Of a stretch of 64,000 nucleotides of DNA, positions 1 through 11,709 are shown one piece after another. A program made the translations under genes and the position numbers. Position 1 is the stretch's first letter; each line of letters begins with the position of its first letter. Below the pieces are notes generated by a model, which saw nothing but the letters and a program-made list of their open reading frames with translations, ran no database searches and was not told where the DNA came from. The stretch covers positions 93,318,001-93,382,000 of the forward strand of contig NC_089873.1 of NCBI RefSeq assembly GCF_040182565.1. The letters are read 5' to 3'. Origin of the DNA: Anser cygnoides (lineage: Eukaryota; Chordata; Aves; Anseriformes; Anatidae).

Positions 1-2600
1 AGATATCAGTTCCTAAGCACCAGCTCCTTTCATCTGTAAAGCTTCTCCTGTTGGTCTGCATTACTTGATAATGCTGACCTAGCTTGTTTGTCCATCTTCA
101 TTACTGTATGCCTGTGAGCCAGGCAGCCCATAATTCCTATGCTGCCTGGCTGCATGCGACATCAGGACCTTTCTAAGACTTGCCTGCTTGCAGGAAGTTT
201 GCAGAGGATAAAATGAGCTTTGCAATAGTCTTTCCTTCAGCACACTTTGGACACAAGGCAAGCTGGGATTTGAAAGATGATAGACTTAAGACTAGACTCT
301 TTGACTGCCTATGAACTTGCAACAAGTTTTTAGGACCCATGCATTCTTCCTGTTGTTGGTTGGAGCTGAAGTAAAGGTATAAGAGTAATTGCTTGTTGGC
401 TGGTGCATATCCCCAGAGAAGAGCAAAATGCAATGCAGCTGTTCCTCATCTGTGTCTTTCACAGGATGCACAACGATGCTGGCTTTTGGGGTTTAAGGAC
501 TGTTTGGGAATGAATCCTAGAGTTCCTCTTCCTGATTTTTCTATTCCCAATCCCAGTTTCTTACTTTCCCACGTTCTTCTGTTTTGCACTGACTCAGTTT
601 TATGTTGTCCCAGAAGTGCTGGGAGCATTGTTTTTATTTTATCTTCTTTTAACAAAACCTGCAATATCTGTAGCAAACTTCACCAGTTCTAAAAATCCAT
701 ATGGTGTTTCTATATCAGAACTAGCATGTGGAATCCACAGAAAGCATCCACCCACTGGCTTAAGAACGTGGCAAGTCTTCAGTAAATAAACAAATAATAT
801 GATGGGCCATTTAGTCCCACAGAGGGAAGTGCTAGTGGTTTCTCCTCTCTGGGCTTTCTCTGAAGGTTGAGGAAGGAACTTGTGCTTGTTACCAGGAAGA
901 AGGAGCTCCACACTCTTGTGTTATAAGTGTGCAAGGTCTCTGCAAGTACCTGGCTAATAGAAATTGGCTATTGTCGTGACTGTATGCAGACTCAGCATCT
1001 GCTAAACTTCTTGGGATAAACTCTATTCATTTTGTGTTCTCTGCTAGCAAAGAGATTTCTGGAGAGTCTTTTCTCATATGTTACTGTATCTTCCTGGGAC
1101 CTACATCCTACAAGCAGGTACCGGGCAGCGCAAAAGCTGTGCTTGCTCGACAAGGAAAGTGCCTTCTTGGAAGCAACTCAAGCTTCTTCTGTCCCTATTG
1201 CCCATATTTCAGCAGTGCACATCTAAAACATAGTAGTGGTCTTTTCCTGGTGCCTCTGAATTCTGAGGAATGTGAATAGATGATCAGTTTTGCTTATTTT
1301 AATATTTTAGAACACTAAGTCTTGGTTTCCCTGGGTTTTTCTTTTGTAAAATGGTTGCATGAACAGACTGCACCGCCTCCCACCAGCCCACGAATGTTAA
1401 TATTTTAATGTTTATTCCCATATCCCACTTGGCTGTCAAAAAAGTAGTATTTAGCAGCACACTTAATTTAGTGCAATGTATTAAAGTAGTGCTATCTCTG
1501 AATAAATACATTATGCCTCTCATGCATGATATGAAATTTAGAAAGGAGCCAGATGCTAGAAAGGAAAAAAAGAAAGAAAGAAACAAATAGCCATGGTCAC
1601 CAAGAAACAAGATTGATACAAATTGGTGTAAGCTTCATTGGAACAAAAGGGAAAGAAAATCAATTTACATAAATAATACTCCTCCTTGCATGTTGATGTT
1701 GTTTAGATGAGTGTTTATGGGACTGGATGGTGGTGTCTTTCATTTCTTTGGAGAGGCAAGGCTGTGCACGCACTGAAGAAGAACTGAAGATAAAAAGAAT
1801 GCAGCATTAATGGAATATCAGGGCCTCTGCTTGTACTGTTCCAGCCCAAGTAAAGTGTAAACAAATGTATCAGAACAAATGCACAGTGTTTACAAGCTTT
1901 CATTCTCTGTTTCTCACTAAGTTAGGGAACAGAGGTTTAGGAGGGACCCCACAAGGTCAGACTGGGAAGTTTACAGACAAAAGTATTTGTGTTTTGTTTA
2001 ACAGAGAATTAAAAATGAGGGAACAGATGAAAAGCAAAATTGCTCATGATTGATTTGAGCAGAATTAAACATTCCTCACATTTGTGTCTCATGTGTTCTG
2101 CACTGGTATCCCAGGACAGGATGTGTTGGAGTATGACCACTGCAAATCAGTGTTACACCAGTGCTTGTCCCTTTCTTCTTTGCAGAGGGAATAGTCCAGT
2201 GAAGGAGTGCCAGTGTATAGTAATGACAATCTAGTTCATTGTGTTTAACCAATTTAGTTCTTTTCAGAGAGCACAGTGAGACATTTAATGCTATATGACG
2301 TGTCCAAATTCCTTTCACTTCCTGTCATCATAAAATATATATATTCTTTCTTTGGCTTTCTAACTTTGTAACATAAAATGACATGATATTAATATTATCC
2401 TTCCACACTCCGTTTGTTTTGTAGGGAGGAGATCAGCAGTATATGTGAACAGCAGGGTGAGTTGTCAGTCCTCTTCAAGCTAAGCAAAAGTTTTTCAAGT
2501 TTCTTATAAGGGACCTTTATCCATAATACTTTTCCTCAGAAGAACAGTGATGGCAAAACTATCACACTATATCTATACATATGCTTTTGTTTTATTTTGG
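1..2600. other. Unique non-coding DNA, no gene seen
   Basis: AT-leaning unique sequence. Open frames here are at most about 100 codons, overlap on opposite strands and show no recognisable domain, so I treat them as chance. A stem-loop with 11-bp arms lies at 117-151. A short GA-rich tract of AAAG units lies near 1562-1586. No repeat family, promoter or splice-bounded exon could be supported. Confidence 0.6.
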
Positions 2601-2611
2601 AGCCCACAATG

Positions 2612-2670
2612 AGTGGAATTCTCAAAAGCACTCTGTGTTGGCCTCATTCAAATCCTGCTGGCTCTAAGTG
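2612..2670. repeat. Degenerate old sauropsid repeat fragment
   Basis: The stretch reading TCTCAAAAGCACTCTGTG followed by TTGGCCTCATTCAAATCCTG resembles a very common reptile/bird interspersed repeat. In better-preserved copies that repeat reads roughly 'gattttcaaaagtgctcagcattggcc', with palindromic blocks around 'cattgacttcaatgg'. The resemblance comes from recalled family sequence, not an alignment. The copy is short and decayed, so the family and orientation are uncertain. It could be a chance match. Confidence 0.35.
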
Positions 2671-2699
2671 GCTGCAAGGACATGCCACTTTGGAAAAAA

Positions 2700-4990
2700 A
2701 TCCACCTCAAAATCACTTAAGCTGTATTTCCACATGACTACATCTAATTTTAAAGTGCACTGTAGAGAATCAAAACACCATGGCCACATAACATAAAGTG
2801 CTGGACCTGTACAAAGTCTCCCTGTCAGTCAAAGTTGTTCAAAATTGTTAAAGGGAAAACTCTGTTCCAGAAAGGCACTGTCTGTCTATTCATAGTTAGC
2901 ATAAACCTGAAATGCAGCTCAAGACATAAGTCCCATGCTGGTTGTTCTGGATAACTGTTAGAAATATGGTTGTGTAATTGCACATGGTCCTATGAGAATG
3001 TGGATGGGTGGGTGAGTATGTCCTGTAATAAGCAGGAAGACAGACTGTGCAGCCACACCTGTTTGAAACAGGAACAAAGATGTTGTTGTTTCCAATGAAG
3101 GTTATCAAGTTCACCTCCTACCTCAACCATCAAAAGGAGGGAGGTTTTTGTTGGTTTATGGCAGTGCCACATGGCTGGAGGAGTGTCCTGTCATTATTTC
3201 GTTTGTGGCAAAACAGAGAAGAATCACAACGTGACTCCAGTGTCATGTAGCTGTAGATGCTGTGTATCTTTAGAATTTAATTTACTTTTCTGACTACAAA
3301 AGGATCATACAACGCAATACAATTGTGCCTGCTGTCAAAAAATAATCTGAGTAGCCAGCAAACTACAGTGTGATCTGCTCAATTTGTCAGACTTGTGAAG
3401 TTGGGGCACTTTCTCACATTCCTTCTGCCTGGATCCATTGTAATAAATTTGGATTGCATGTCAATTACTGCAATTTATGACTACCTATCTCTCCATTCTG
3501 AATATGTATGTGATTTTAATTTAAGGCTTCCTTACTGTACAATATTTATTATCGGTTCTCTATTTTAACCAGCATTGAGATAACTGCTATTTTACACCCT
3601 TCTAATGTCTTCTCTTTTCAAGGTCATCAGTTTTGCGACATCACTGAAAATGAAGTAGGACGTATGGTTCTGTTTAATCAAATTTCATGCTCTGCTGCCT
3701 CCTTCTTATGGCCTCTGTGCTAATTGATCAAGTTTTCAATTAAAGCCCTCCATCTTTGTTTTAATTCTTTGTTAAGGTTTTTATTCCATTACATGGTTTC
3801 ATGAGATCTAAGTTGGTACAAGTGCAAACTGTCTCTGCCTTTCCAACTGTCTAGTTACAATGATTTAGCTATATAGTTCTCCTCATTCCCTGCTTCTTAT
3901 TATTAAAACCCTCAGCAGAGTAACATCATCTGTTGGATTTAGACTTGAATTCCAAAAATCTGATTCATCCATCGAGAAGAGATTAGTTTACCTCATGAAT
4001 TGTCATGGATAAAAATCTCTCTGTATCTCAGCATTTTCCAACCATCTTGCTCAGACAATTAAGCAAATTGCTGTTCCTAAAGAAATATTAAAATGACTTG
4101 CTAATATATGGGGCCATGTCAGGTATGTGCAGAAAACACTGCCTTATGGAGAGGTTTTCCTTGTGAGCAGTGATTCTGTTTTCATTCTTTTATTGTGTTT
4201 ATATGGATCAAGTAAATATTAATATGGCAAATATATATTGATTCACAGGGCTGATTGCTCATTCTGTATTTTATAACTCTGTGTTTCAGCCCCTAAGTAG
4301 CACTGTATGAAATGTGTTTTGAAATCCACCAACATGTTCATTTTAAAAAATCAAATAATCTTTCCAATCAAAGGTTTTTAAAGGACAAAGAAAATGCTCC
4401 AACAGAATCTGTATAAATACTTTTTTTTTTTTTCAGGAAGACTTTGTTCACTTAGGGGTAGTTTTTCATTTAAAAGGTGGACTTTTTACTTAAGTTCTGA
4501 TACTCTCTACTCTAATGAGAATATAGACCAGATCATTCTCTGAAAAATTTGCAATGATTGTCAGCAGTCTTAAAGGTTTATGGTTGAGAGTCTGCAACAT
4601 GAAAAATCTCACTTTATGATAATCTTCAAATAAAACATGAAAGCCTATAAAACATTTTCCATTTCCCTCTTTAAGATTCAAAATCGGGTTAATTTTCCAA
4701 CCTCAGCTGTCTGAATGTTAAAACAGAGCCAAGGCATTGACAAGAGTGACTAAAGCAGAGCAGTTCCACAGTGGCTGTGCTAGTGCATTCTTGTATGCTG
4801 TTTTAGTATAAAGTTCCTGCAGTTCTTAAACTCTTCCCCTCACTTTGTGTTGAAGAGCATGCTACAAAATTCTGTGCTTTGAAAATTTCATTGTTCTTAC
4901 AGGCTGAAAATTCAGGCAGTCACCAGGAGAAGCCCTGATGTTAGTGGGAGTACTTGAGCCTTGGGACTCAGGGAACATGAGGTAAGATCT
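2700..4990. other. Unique AT-rich non-coding DNA
   Basis: No gene, repeat family or regulatory site could be supported. A 13-nt T run lies at 4421-4433. All open frames are under 90 codons, and none carries a recognisable motif or a convincing splice context. Confidence 0.6.
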
Positions 4991-4995
4991 TGCTT

Positions 4996-5265
4996 CACAG
5001 AATCACAGAATCACAGAATGTTGGGGATTGGAAGGGACCTTGAAAGATCATCTAGTCCAATCCTCCTGCTGGAGCAGGAACACCTAGATCAGGTCACACA
5101 GGAATGCATCCAGGCAGGTTTTGAATGTCTCCAGAAAAGGAGACTCCACAACCCCCCTGGGCAGCCTGTTACAGTGCTCTGTTACCCTCACCATGAAAAA
5201 GTTTCTTCTCATATTTAAGCAGAACCTCCTAAGTTCCAGCTTGCACCCATTGCCCCTTGTCAGGC
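4996..5265 (-). mobile_element. CR1 LINE, 3' end, 5'-truncated
   Basis: Chicken-repeat-1 non-LTR retrotransposon remnant on the minus strand. Read on the plus strand it starts with the complement of the CR1 tail (CACAGAATCACAGAATCACA, an octamer-like tandem). It continues with the diagnostic GGAAGGGACCTTGAAAGATC, then TCTAGTCCAATCC and the 'CAGGTTTTGAATGTCTCCAG' block. It fades after TTGCCCCTTGTCAG near 5265. Only about 270 bp of 3' sequence is present, as expected from the usual 5' truncation of CR1. An 85-codon open frame across it (4961-5218) is antisense CR1 and not a gene. CR1 has no poly-A tail and typically no clear target-site duplication, and none is seen. Low divergence from the remembered consensus suggests this is the youngest element in the window. 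Confidence 0.93.
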
Positions 5266-5484
5266 AACGCCAAAACTCTTGCTGATTCCAGTATGGTTAA
5301 GATTTCCACCTTGCATCCAAGATGATATCATTCATAGATGAAGACATTGTCTATGGCATCAAACTCTGTCAGGGATCCTTTGGGCTTCTTTGGGCAAACC
5401 TACTGACCACAATAAACAACACAAGTAACTACAGCAGCACAAATACTTTTATTTACAGAGCTCCCTCTTCAGACCTCTGAGGCA

Positions 5485-6600
5485 TTTTTTGGAAGGACAG
5501 TAAAATCCATCTAGTCTGTATCTGTTTTTTTGCAGTAGTCATGTACCGAAAGTCTTGGGAAGTTGTAATAACAGGTCAAGCATACAGTGGTTCTTCCCTG
5601 GTATATTGTCCCTACTTCCAGCAATCCATAACTTAGCAATGTCCTTGGATATTAAAGTCCTTTCTGAGCTTAGCAGACTTGGTGGACTTGCTTCCATAAA
5701 TTGGCTTTGTTGATTTTTGAACCTGTAACAGTTTCCTGTATTTAGAATATGCTTGGGCAAGGAGTTTCACAGTTTAACTGTGCTGCTTGAAAAAATACCT
5801 TCCTGTTGTTGCTGGTTTCAGCCTGTCACCTGATAATTTCATTTTTTTCTCCCCTACTTCTTGCATTACAAGAAATCAAAGTAATCATTTCCTAATAATC
5901 TTCTCCATGACATTGTCATTTCTGTTCATTTGTGTCATATCTACCCTCGGTTATCTCTTTTCTGTGCACAAAATTCTTAATCTGGTTGTTTCTTGTTCAG
6001 AGGCTGTTCTTTATTATGTGATACCCCTATCTGCAATTTTTTCTCATCCTACTACAACTCCTCTGATCAGAAAGCCAGGACTGCAGGCAGTGTTCAGCTG
6101 TGGGCACACCATGGGTTTATACAAAGGCATAATTATGTTTTCAGATTGGTTCTGTGTTTCTGTCTTAGTAATTCCTAGCATCCCATTAGTTTTTTTCTCA
6201 GGCCAACTGATGGTTTCACAGAACCAGCTGCTTTGACTGGAAGTTCTTGTTCCAGAGATGCAGCAGCTAGTTCAGAGCCCATTGTTGCACACATCAAGTT
6301 GAGGTTGTGTCTCCTAGGTGCACCACTGCACATTTAGCAACGCTGCTTTTCAGCTTTTATTTTATCCTCCACTATTATGCCATCTTTCTATATAACTTTA
6401 CAGCATCTGTTAATTTCCACTGCCCTGAATAATTTAGCACTGTTAACAAATTTGTCTTCTCACTCTTCACTCCTCTTTGTGGGACATTTTTGAATATGTT
6501 TATTAAAAGCCTTTTGAGAGGGAGCTTGTTGAAAGCTTTTTGAAAGTCTTTTGACTGTGCTGTGAAAAGCTTTTGGAGAGGCTTGTACTCTCCATGTACA
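5485..6600 (-). mobile_element. Ancient CR1/L3-group LINE fossil, about 1.1 kb
   Basis: Decayed minus-strand LINE. On the plus strand it shows a collinear series of blocks that I associate with CR1-like elements abundant in turtles and crocodilians. These are CCATCTAGTCTGTATCTG (about 5507); CTTCCATAAATTGGC then TTTTTGAACCTGTAACAG (about 5690-5730); TTGGGCAAGGAGTTTCACAG (about 5752); an AAAAAATACCTTCCTG block (about 5791); a TAATTTCATTTTTTTCTCCC then CTTCTTGCATTACAAGAAA block (about 5834-5875); TTATCTCTTTTCTGTGCAC (about 5950); GGGCACACCATGGGTTTATA (about 6102); and GAGCTTGTTGAAAGCTTTTT (about 6522). Many indels break any reading frame: the 149-codon frame at 5787-6236 is low-complexity chance, not LINE protein. 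The edges are soft, and similarity is lost somewhere between 6600 and 6715. It lies directly beside the younger CR1, separated by about 220 bp. Confidence 0.7.
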
Positions 6601-6719
6601 ATAACTACAGGCAAAACCACCTCAAATGGACAATGACTTTTGCCTGAAACTCTCTGTCCTTCACTTCTCCTCCTCATAACGATGTAGGTCAATAATGCCC
6701 TCTTTTGCAAACTATTTTA

Positions 6720-9700
6720 GGGTTTGGGGGAGTAAAGATCATGTAATTGCTACCCTGTATTAGTTCTTAATTTAGCCATTTCAATAAGGTCTTATGTGGC
6801 GAATGTTTGAAGGAAGCCATAGGAAGAACACAAACTGTTCTTTAATTGTGTCTGGCAGCCATAATAATTAAAAATTGTAAAGTAAATGTTGCCCACATTT
6901 GAAGTATGCAACTACTACAGTGAAAGAAAATGGTTATATGTCTCTGCTTCTAAAACCCTGTCAAAGCCATTATGTGTTTAGTAAGCATATTCTGGAGTGT
7001 ATTTGCTTATGCAAGTGGGCAATTGAAGAAGTGCGGAGATGTATACACTGCAGTTCACATTTAAATCAGGATTAAACTAAATTCAATGACAATTCAAATT
7101 TTAACTAAAGTTAGTGAAACAAATTCCCATATCCTTCCTGTGATAATTCAACACTGCTGAGCTTGCAAGAGAAAGATTTTAAAAAAAAAAAACACACCAT
7201 CCCCCAGCTCAACAAAAAATAAAGAAAGCAACAATAAACCTCTTTTATTGAATGTTTGATTATTTTAAGAAAACCTGCTTTTTTTAAAATATATGATGTG
7301 TTTTGTCTTGACACAGTGAACCACAACATATAATAAATTTTAAACCAATTTTGTCTGTGAACACACACTATCGATTTAAATAGCATTTATTCACATTGGA
7401 TTGTTTTAAGGGGTCAGTAGCTCAGCAAGTAGGAAACTTTGTGAACCTCCACTTGCTATCTGGGTAATGCTAGATAATGCAAGCACTGGGCTGGCTTTTC
7501 TCATTTCATCCTGAGTGGAAGCGAATGTCCAGCTGTTTCAGAATCAGATTTGGAACCAGTTAGATGTGGGAGTTATAGCCTGGAGGGTGTTACCCAGCAC
7601 CTATTATCCACCAGCTGTGGAAGTGCCAGTACAGGTAGCTTTCAGTCCCACCTTATTTCTTTACCCAGATTCACATGTGAGATGGTAGGTGCTCAGTTCT
7701 CCTGCTATTCTGAGCCATCTGTCTTCCTGTCTTCTTTGCTGACCACTAACATAAATATCAATTCTGCTATAGACTGAGCTTGGGCAAAATCATGTTTCCT
7801 TCTCCGATTCACTCTAAACTCTGCTATCACTCTGCATTCTGTATCATCTAGATTGTGTGCTCTGATCATGATTAACCAAAGCCTTGAGGATACCATGGTG
7901 AATAAGAATGTCCATTGCACTGTACCAGCAACACTCCAACAAAATAGGTGGGAAATTCGGTTGGTGAGGAGAGGAAGGAGAATAATGTGTGAAATGTCCA
8001 ACTGCTTATCTCTTTTCCAGACATTGTAGTCAATACTGATAAATTTTTGTCAACCCAAGAAATGTTTTCTCATCCAGATCTTGATATGATGGCTTCTTTT
8101 AGACTGCTTTAAATATTTGTTTTCCATTACCCACCTCATTGCTGTGTGCCAGGTCACATCTTCCTGACCATGCCCTTCATGGACCTGCTGAGCAGAGGCT
8201 GAAAACTGGAAGGAGCACAGGAATCCAAGCTGCTGCTTTCTGGGTGGAGATGCTAGCAGCCTCCTCCCATGGGGAGAGCACCTTACTCTCTTTGGTCTGG
8301 GGTAGTAAACCAAGGACTTTTCCTTTGTTGCAATGATCCTCAACTTGCATAGATGGATTATTCTATTCCTCTAGAAAAGGAGAATTTCTGTATTCCTTCC
8401 CCTGCTCATTGTATATGCTGTGCTGGCCACCTGAGTTTCCTGCCTTCTTTGCAAGATAATGACATATGGATGGTCGTTAACCTTTCAATCCCCTAGTCAT
8501 TTTTAAGGATTTAGTTGACAGTGGTCATGGTGCCATGTTTATAAGTCTTAGATGATATATAATGCAGAGTTCTCTGAGGTCTATCCCAATTGTAACACCA
8601 AGTGCCATTCACACTGGTGACTTCATAATGTGTGCAAGTACTCATGTTGCCTTTAAGATTAATGCTTTTGTATAATGTAATAAAAGCATTTAACACAGGC
8701 TACCCTACATTATGCATTTAAACTGACTCTGTTAAGGCAATTTGTAACTAGTAAACTAGTAGGAGAAACTATGATTCTTATTAACAGCTGAATAATACAC
8801 TTGTAATCTTTTATTTCAGAAGCTGCTGTGGGAAACAGCTTCATTGCTTGCTGTTTCTTCTGAAATCCAGCTGGTCTTCACTAATATGATGGTTGCTGTA
8901 TTAAAAGCCTAAAACAGCTATTCTTAAATTTAGGTTTTATTGAATTTAATCATTCTATTTTTAAAATAGTACTGCAGATAATGATCCAAACAGATCAATA
9001 TTTATAACCAGAGTAGTGCAAACTAAATACATTAATAAATAAAATAGATATGCTTGTACTTTCATATATAACTTAATCTGATGTGAATTGCAAACATTTT
9101 TAATTGAAATTAGCAGCTAATGAAAGTGAACTGTTTACCTCTTTCTGCAAAGAAAGAGAAATTCTGACTATTTCTAAAGAATAAGTATGAGATTCTGATC
9201 TAGTTCTGCTTTTACACAAGTGAATTAAGAACAATTTCTCTGCTGTCAGTGAAGCAATGCTGTCACTTTAGAGAAGTGAAAGGACAGAACAATACTTGTA
9301 GGGAACATGATCAGTGAAGCTGGTCATTCTGGTAAGGGTTGGCAAAGAATCAGATGACGGTACAGTAATTTTGGTTCCAAAGGCAATATATCACACCATG
9401 TTTGAGAAAACAAGCCTAACCACTTGAAAGAGTTAATTAGCCAAGTTTCAAGCCCTTGGTGGTTGTGGGTATTTCAGTTCCAGATTTAGCTAGGTCGCTT
9501 GGCGCTGCATCTTTCACATAGTGCACCCCTAAACTACGTATAAACTACTTCAGAGCAAAATTGCCTTTGATCTTTGTGCAGTCATTCTCCATTAACATAT
9601 GTCAAGGTCCTTCACAGACATGAAAAAAAACAGTCCACTTAGCAGTCTAAAATAAGTGGATATGCCATGTACATTTCCTTCTTCATGTGTACATGGAGAA

Positions 9701-11570
9701 TGAACCTACTTTTTGGTTAGGTGGACAAGAATGAATTTCTGTCACCTTTCTATCCTTTATTTTGGCTCCTGAAACAAATTTGCTTAGTCCCTGGGCTGCT
9801 TTATCTGTGACAATAATGACTTGGTCCTAGATCAGTTCCTGCTTGTCCCAGACTGTCAGAGCTCTCCCCACACCTTGGGAAGGGGGAAAAGAATTCAAGA
9901 GCACACAATATTACATCATCAGCAGTAAGTTTGTACAGTCAGGAAACCTACTGAGTGTAAAGTGTGCTAGGGAGGATGATCTGGACCTATATATAGGATA
10001 GGAATAAAATATTTCTATTCCTTATAACCAGAATTACATAAAACCACAGCTCATTCATTTTTTTGTACCCACAGGGAAAAAGAAAAAAAAGGAAAAAAAG
10101 CTATTTTTTTTTCTCTTTGAGTTGTCAGATCATGAACCTCACCACAGCTGCCATGTTGTACTTGTCCATATATAAGTCTCTGATACTAGATAGTCGAGAC
10201 TGACATTTTTCTAAGTGGCAAGTACAGGAGTCTGTTTAGAGAGGTTTCATTACTACCTAACCACTTCAGATATGCTTTGGTCCATGTTAAATTGATTCTG
10301 CACACCCCACAAAAAAACCCATTGTCAACAGTAATTGCCAGCAACAGTTCCCCTCCCTCCTCACCTGTCCCCCAAATTGATATTAAAAATGGTTGAACTG
10401 CTAATGAAGATGAGACAACCCCCTCAGGAGACTTCTTGGGAGTACATTTGTCGAGCAGAATTTTAGTTAAGCCCTTTCATGAAGGACCTAACAAGTATGC
10501 AGAGACTTGCTGCTGTAACAACAACAAAAAAGTATCCATGCTTGCCTCCTATCTGCAAATTTGTCAATATATTTTTCTGTGCAAGAGGGAATACAGACCC
10601 CCACATCTTTTTTGGCTGCAAAAATAAAACACTGGAAGGTTCTTCTCTAATTAACTGTTAGATTTCCCAGGCAGGAAAAACTCAAATTCCCCCTCATCCA
10701 ACTCTGATTCATTTCTGAAAAAGCCAAGTCTGCGATGCTGGTGGATAACTAGACACTACAAGGCTTTTAGCAGGCCCAAATGCTGTAGATGGTGTTGTCA
10801 ATTCAATTTAGAAAATTTAAAAGTACCTGAGGATCCCTGGGGGAAGCTGTTTTGTGCTTCAGCAGGTTTGGCAGGGGCAGCAGTCCTGCCCAGGGTGCCA
10901 AATTCCTTCCTTTTGCTTACTCATGGGAAAAGTAATGCCCATGTGTGAGGAGTAGCACTTGATTTTACCATTTACTGGCTAGAGAAGTGGTAGTCACAGA
11001 CCTAGCTCCTGGAAATAACTCTTACCCTCTCTGATGAGTTTTGCCTATAAGACCATCAGCCCAAAGTGTTCCACTGTGTTACTCGTCTCAGTTTCCCAAT
11101 CCGAACACAGGAGCCAGAAAGTGTCTTGACATCTTGCCATTTCCAAAATTTCTTTTCTGCCCTCACACACTCTGAGCTTCCCTGTCTCAGTGTTCAATTC
11201 TTTCTTCCCAATGCATTTAAATCCAGAGGAAAACCTGTGGATTTCAGTACAAGTCTGACTGAGATGGCAAATGTGACAAGGAGGGATGTCATCTTGGTGG
11301 TTGGTCCTTTGTAGCTGTTCTGGCTTGTTTTTAAAAAGGAGGAAGAGCTACGAGAAATGAAGATACAATATATAAATATGTATATGGATATATGAAAAGT
11401 ACTAACAGTCTAAAGTGGATCTGGAGTCAGTTATGGTGGGGATTACTCTATGTAGTTGTTTGCAACAGTAGAGACACAGACTTGTAGCCGTAGAAAGTCC
11501 TGCTTTGAACACTGAGACTGTACATAGTTGTAGGTCAGGAGAGGGAAGCGAAAACAAGAATGACTAAAAT
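6720..11570. other. Unique AT-rich non-coding DNA
   Basis: No gene could be supported. Inverted repeats are present: a two-part stem-loop at 8813-8866, a 9-bp stem-loop at 9665-9696 (CCATGTACA paired with TGTACATGG) and a GC-rich hairpin at 10867-10902. An A/G-rich run facing a T-rich run lies at about 10077-10120. Open frames are under 100 codons and unrecognisable. Confidence 0.6.
10867..10902. other. GC-rich hairpin with 13 paired bases
   Basis: The outer arms TTTGGCA (10867-10873) and TGCCAAA (10896-10902) pair perfectly. Inside them GGGCAG (10875-10880) pairs with CTGCCC (10886-10891) around a 5-nt loop. One unpaired base lies on the left and four on the right. The fold reads directly from the sequence. 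No function is known, and hairpins of this size also arise by chance. Confidence 0.6.
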
Positions 11571-11571
11571 T

Positions 11572-11586
11572 AAAAAAAAAAAAAAA
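11572..11586 (+). repeat. 15-nt poly-A tract
   Basis: A15 immediately upstream of a plus-strand CR1 tail. CR1 does not use poly-A, so the tract is probably a pre-existing A-rich site and not part of the element. Confidence 0.9.
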
Positions 11587-11706
11587 GGTAGATGTGGTAC
11601 TTAGGGACATGGTTTAGTGAGCAATATTAATGGTACGTGGACAGTTGGACTAGATGATCTTAGAGATCTTTTCCAACCTTAATGGTTCTGTGATTCTTTG
11701 ATTCTA
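11587..11706 (+). mobile_element. CR1 LINE 3' tail, plus strand
   Basis: About 120 bp of a CR1 3' untranslated end. It opens with GGTAGATGTGGTACTTAGGG and then ACATGGTTTAGTGAGCAATA. GTTGGACTAGATGATCTTAG and then AGATCTTTTCCAACCTTAAT follow. It ends in the octamer-type tail GGTTCTGTGATTCTTTGATT. Everything 5' of this, including both ORFs, is missing, which fits abortive reverse transcription. The poly-A tract on its left border marks the truncation point. Confidence 0.93.
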
Positions 11707-11709
11707 AGA

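Noticed and set aside
4961..5218. 85-codon frame resembling predicted bird proteins
   Set aside because: It is antisense CR1 sequence, a common annotation artefact.
5787..6236. 149-codon plus-strand frame with hydrophobic stretches
   Set aside because: It lies antisense within a decayed LINE and does not match LINE protein. Its T-richness explains the hydrophobic residues.
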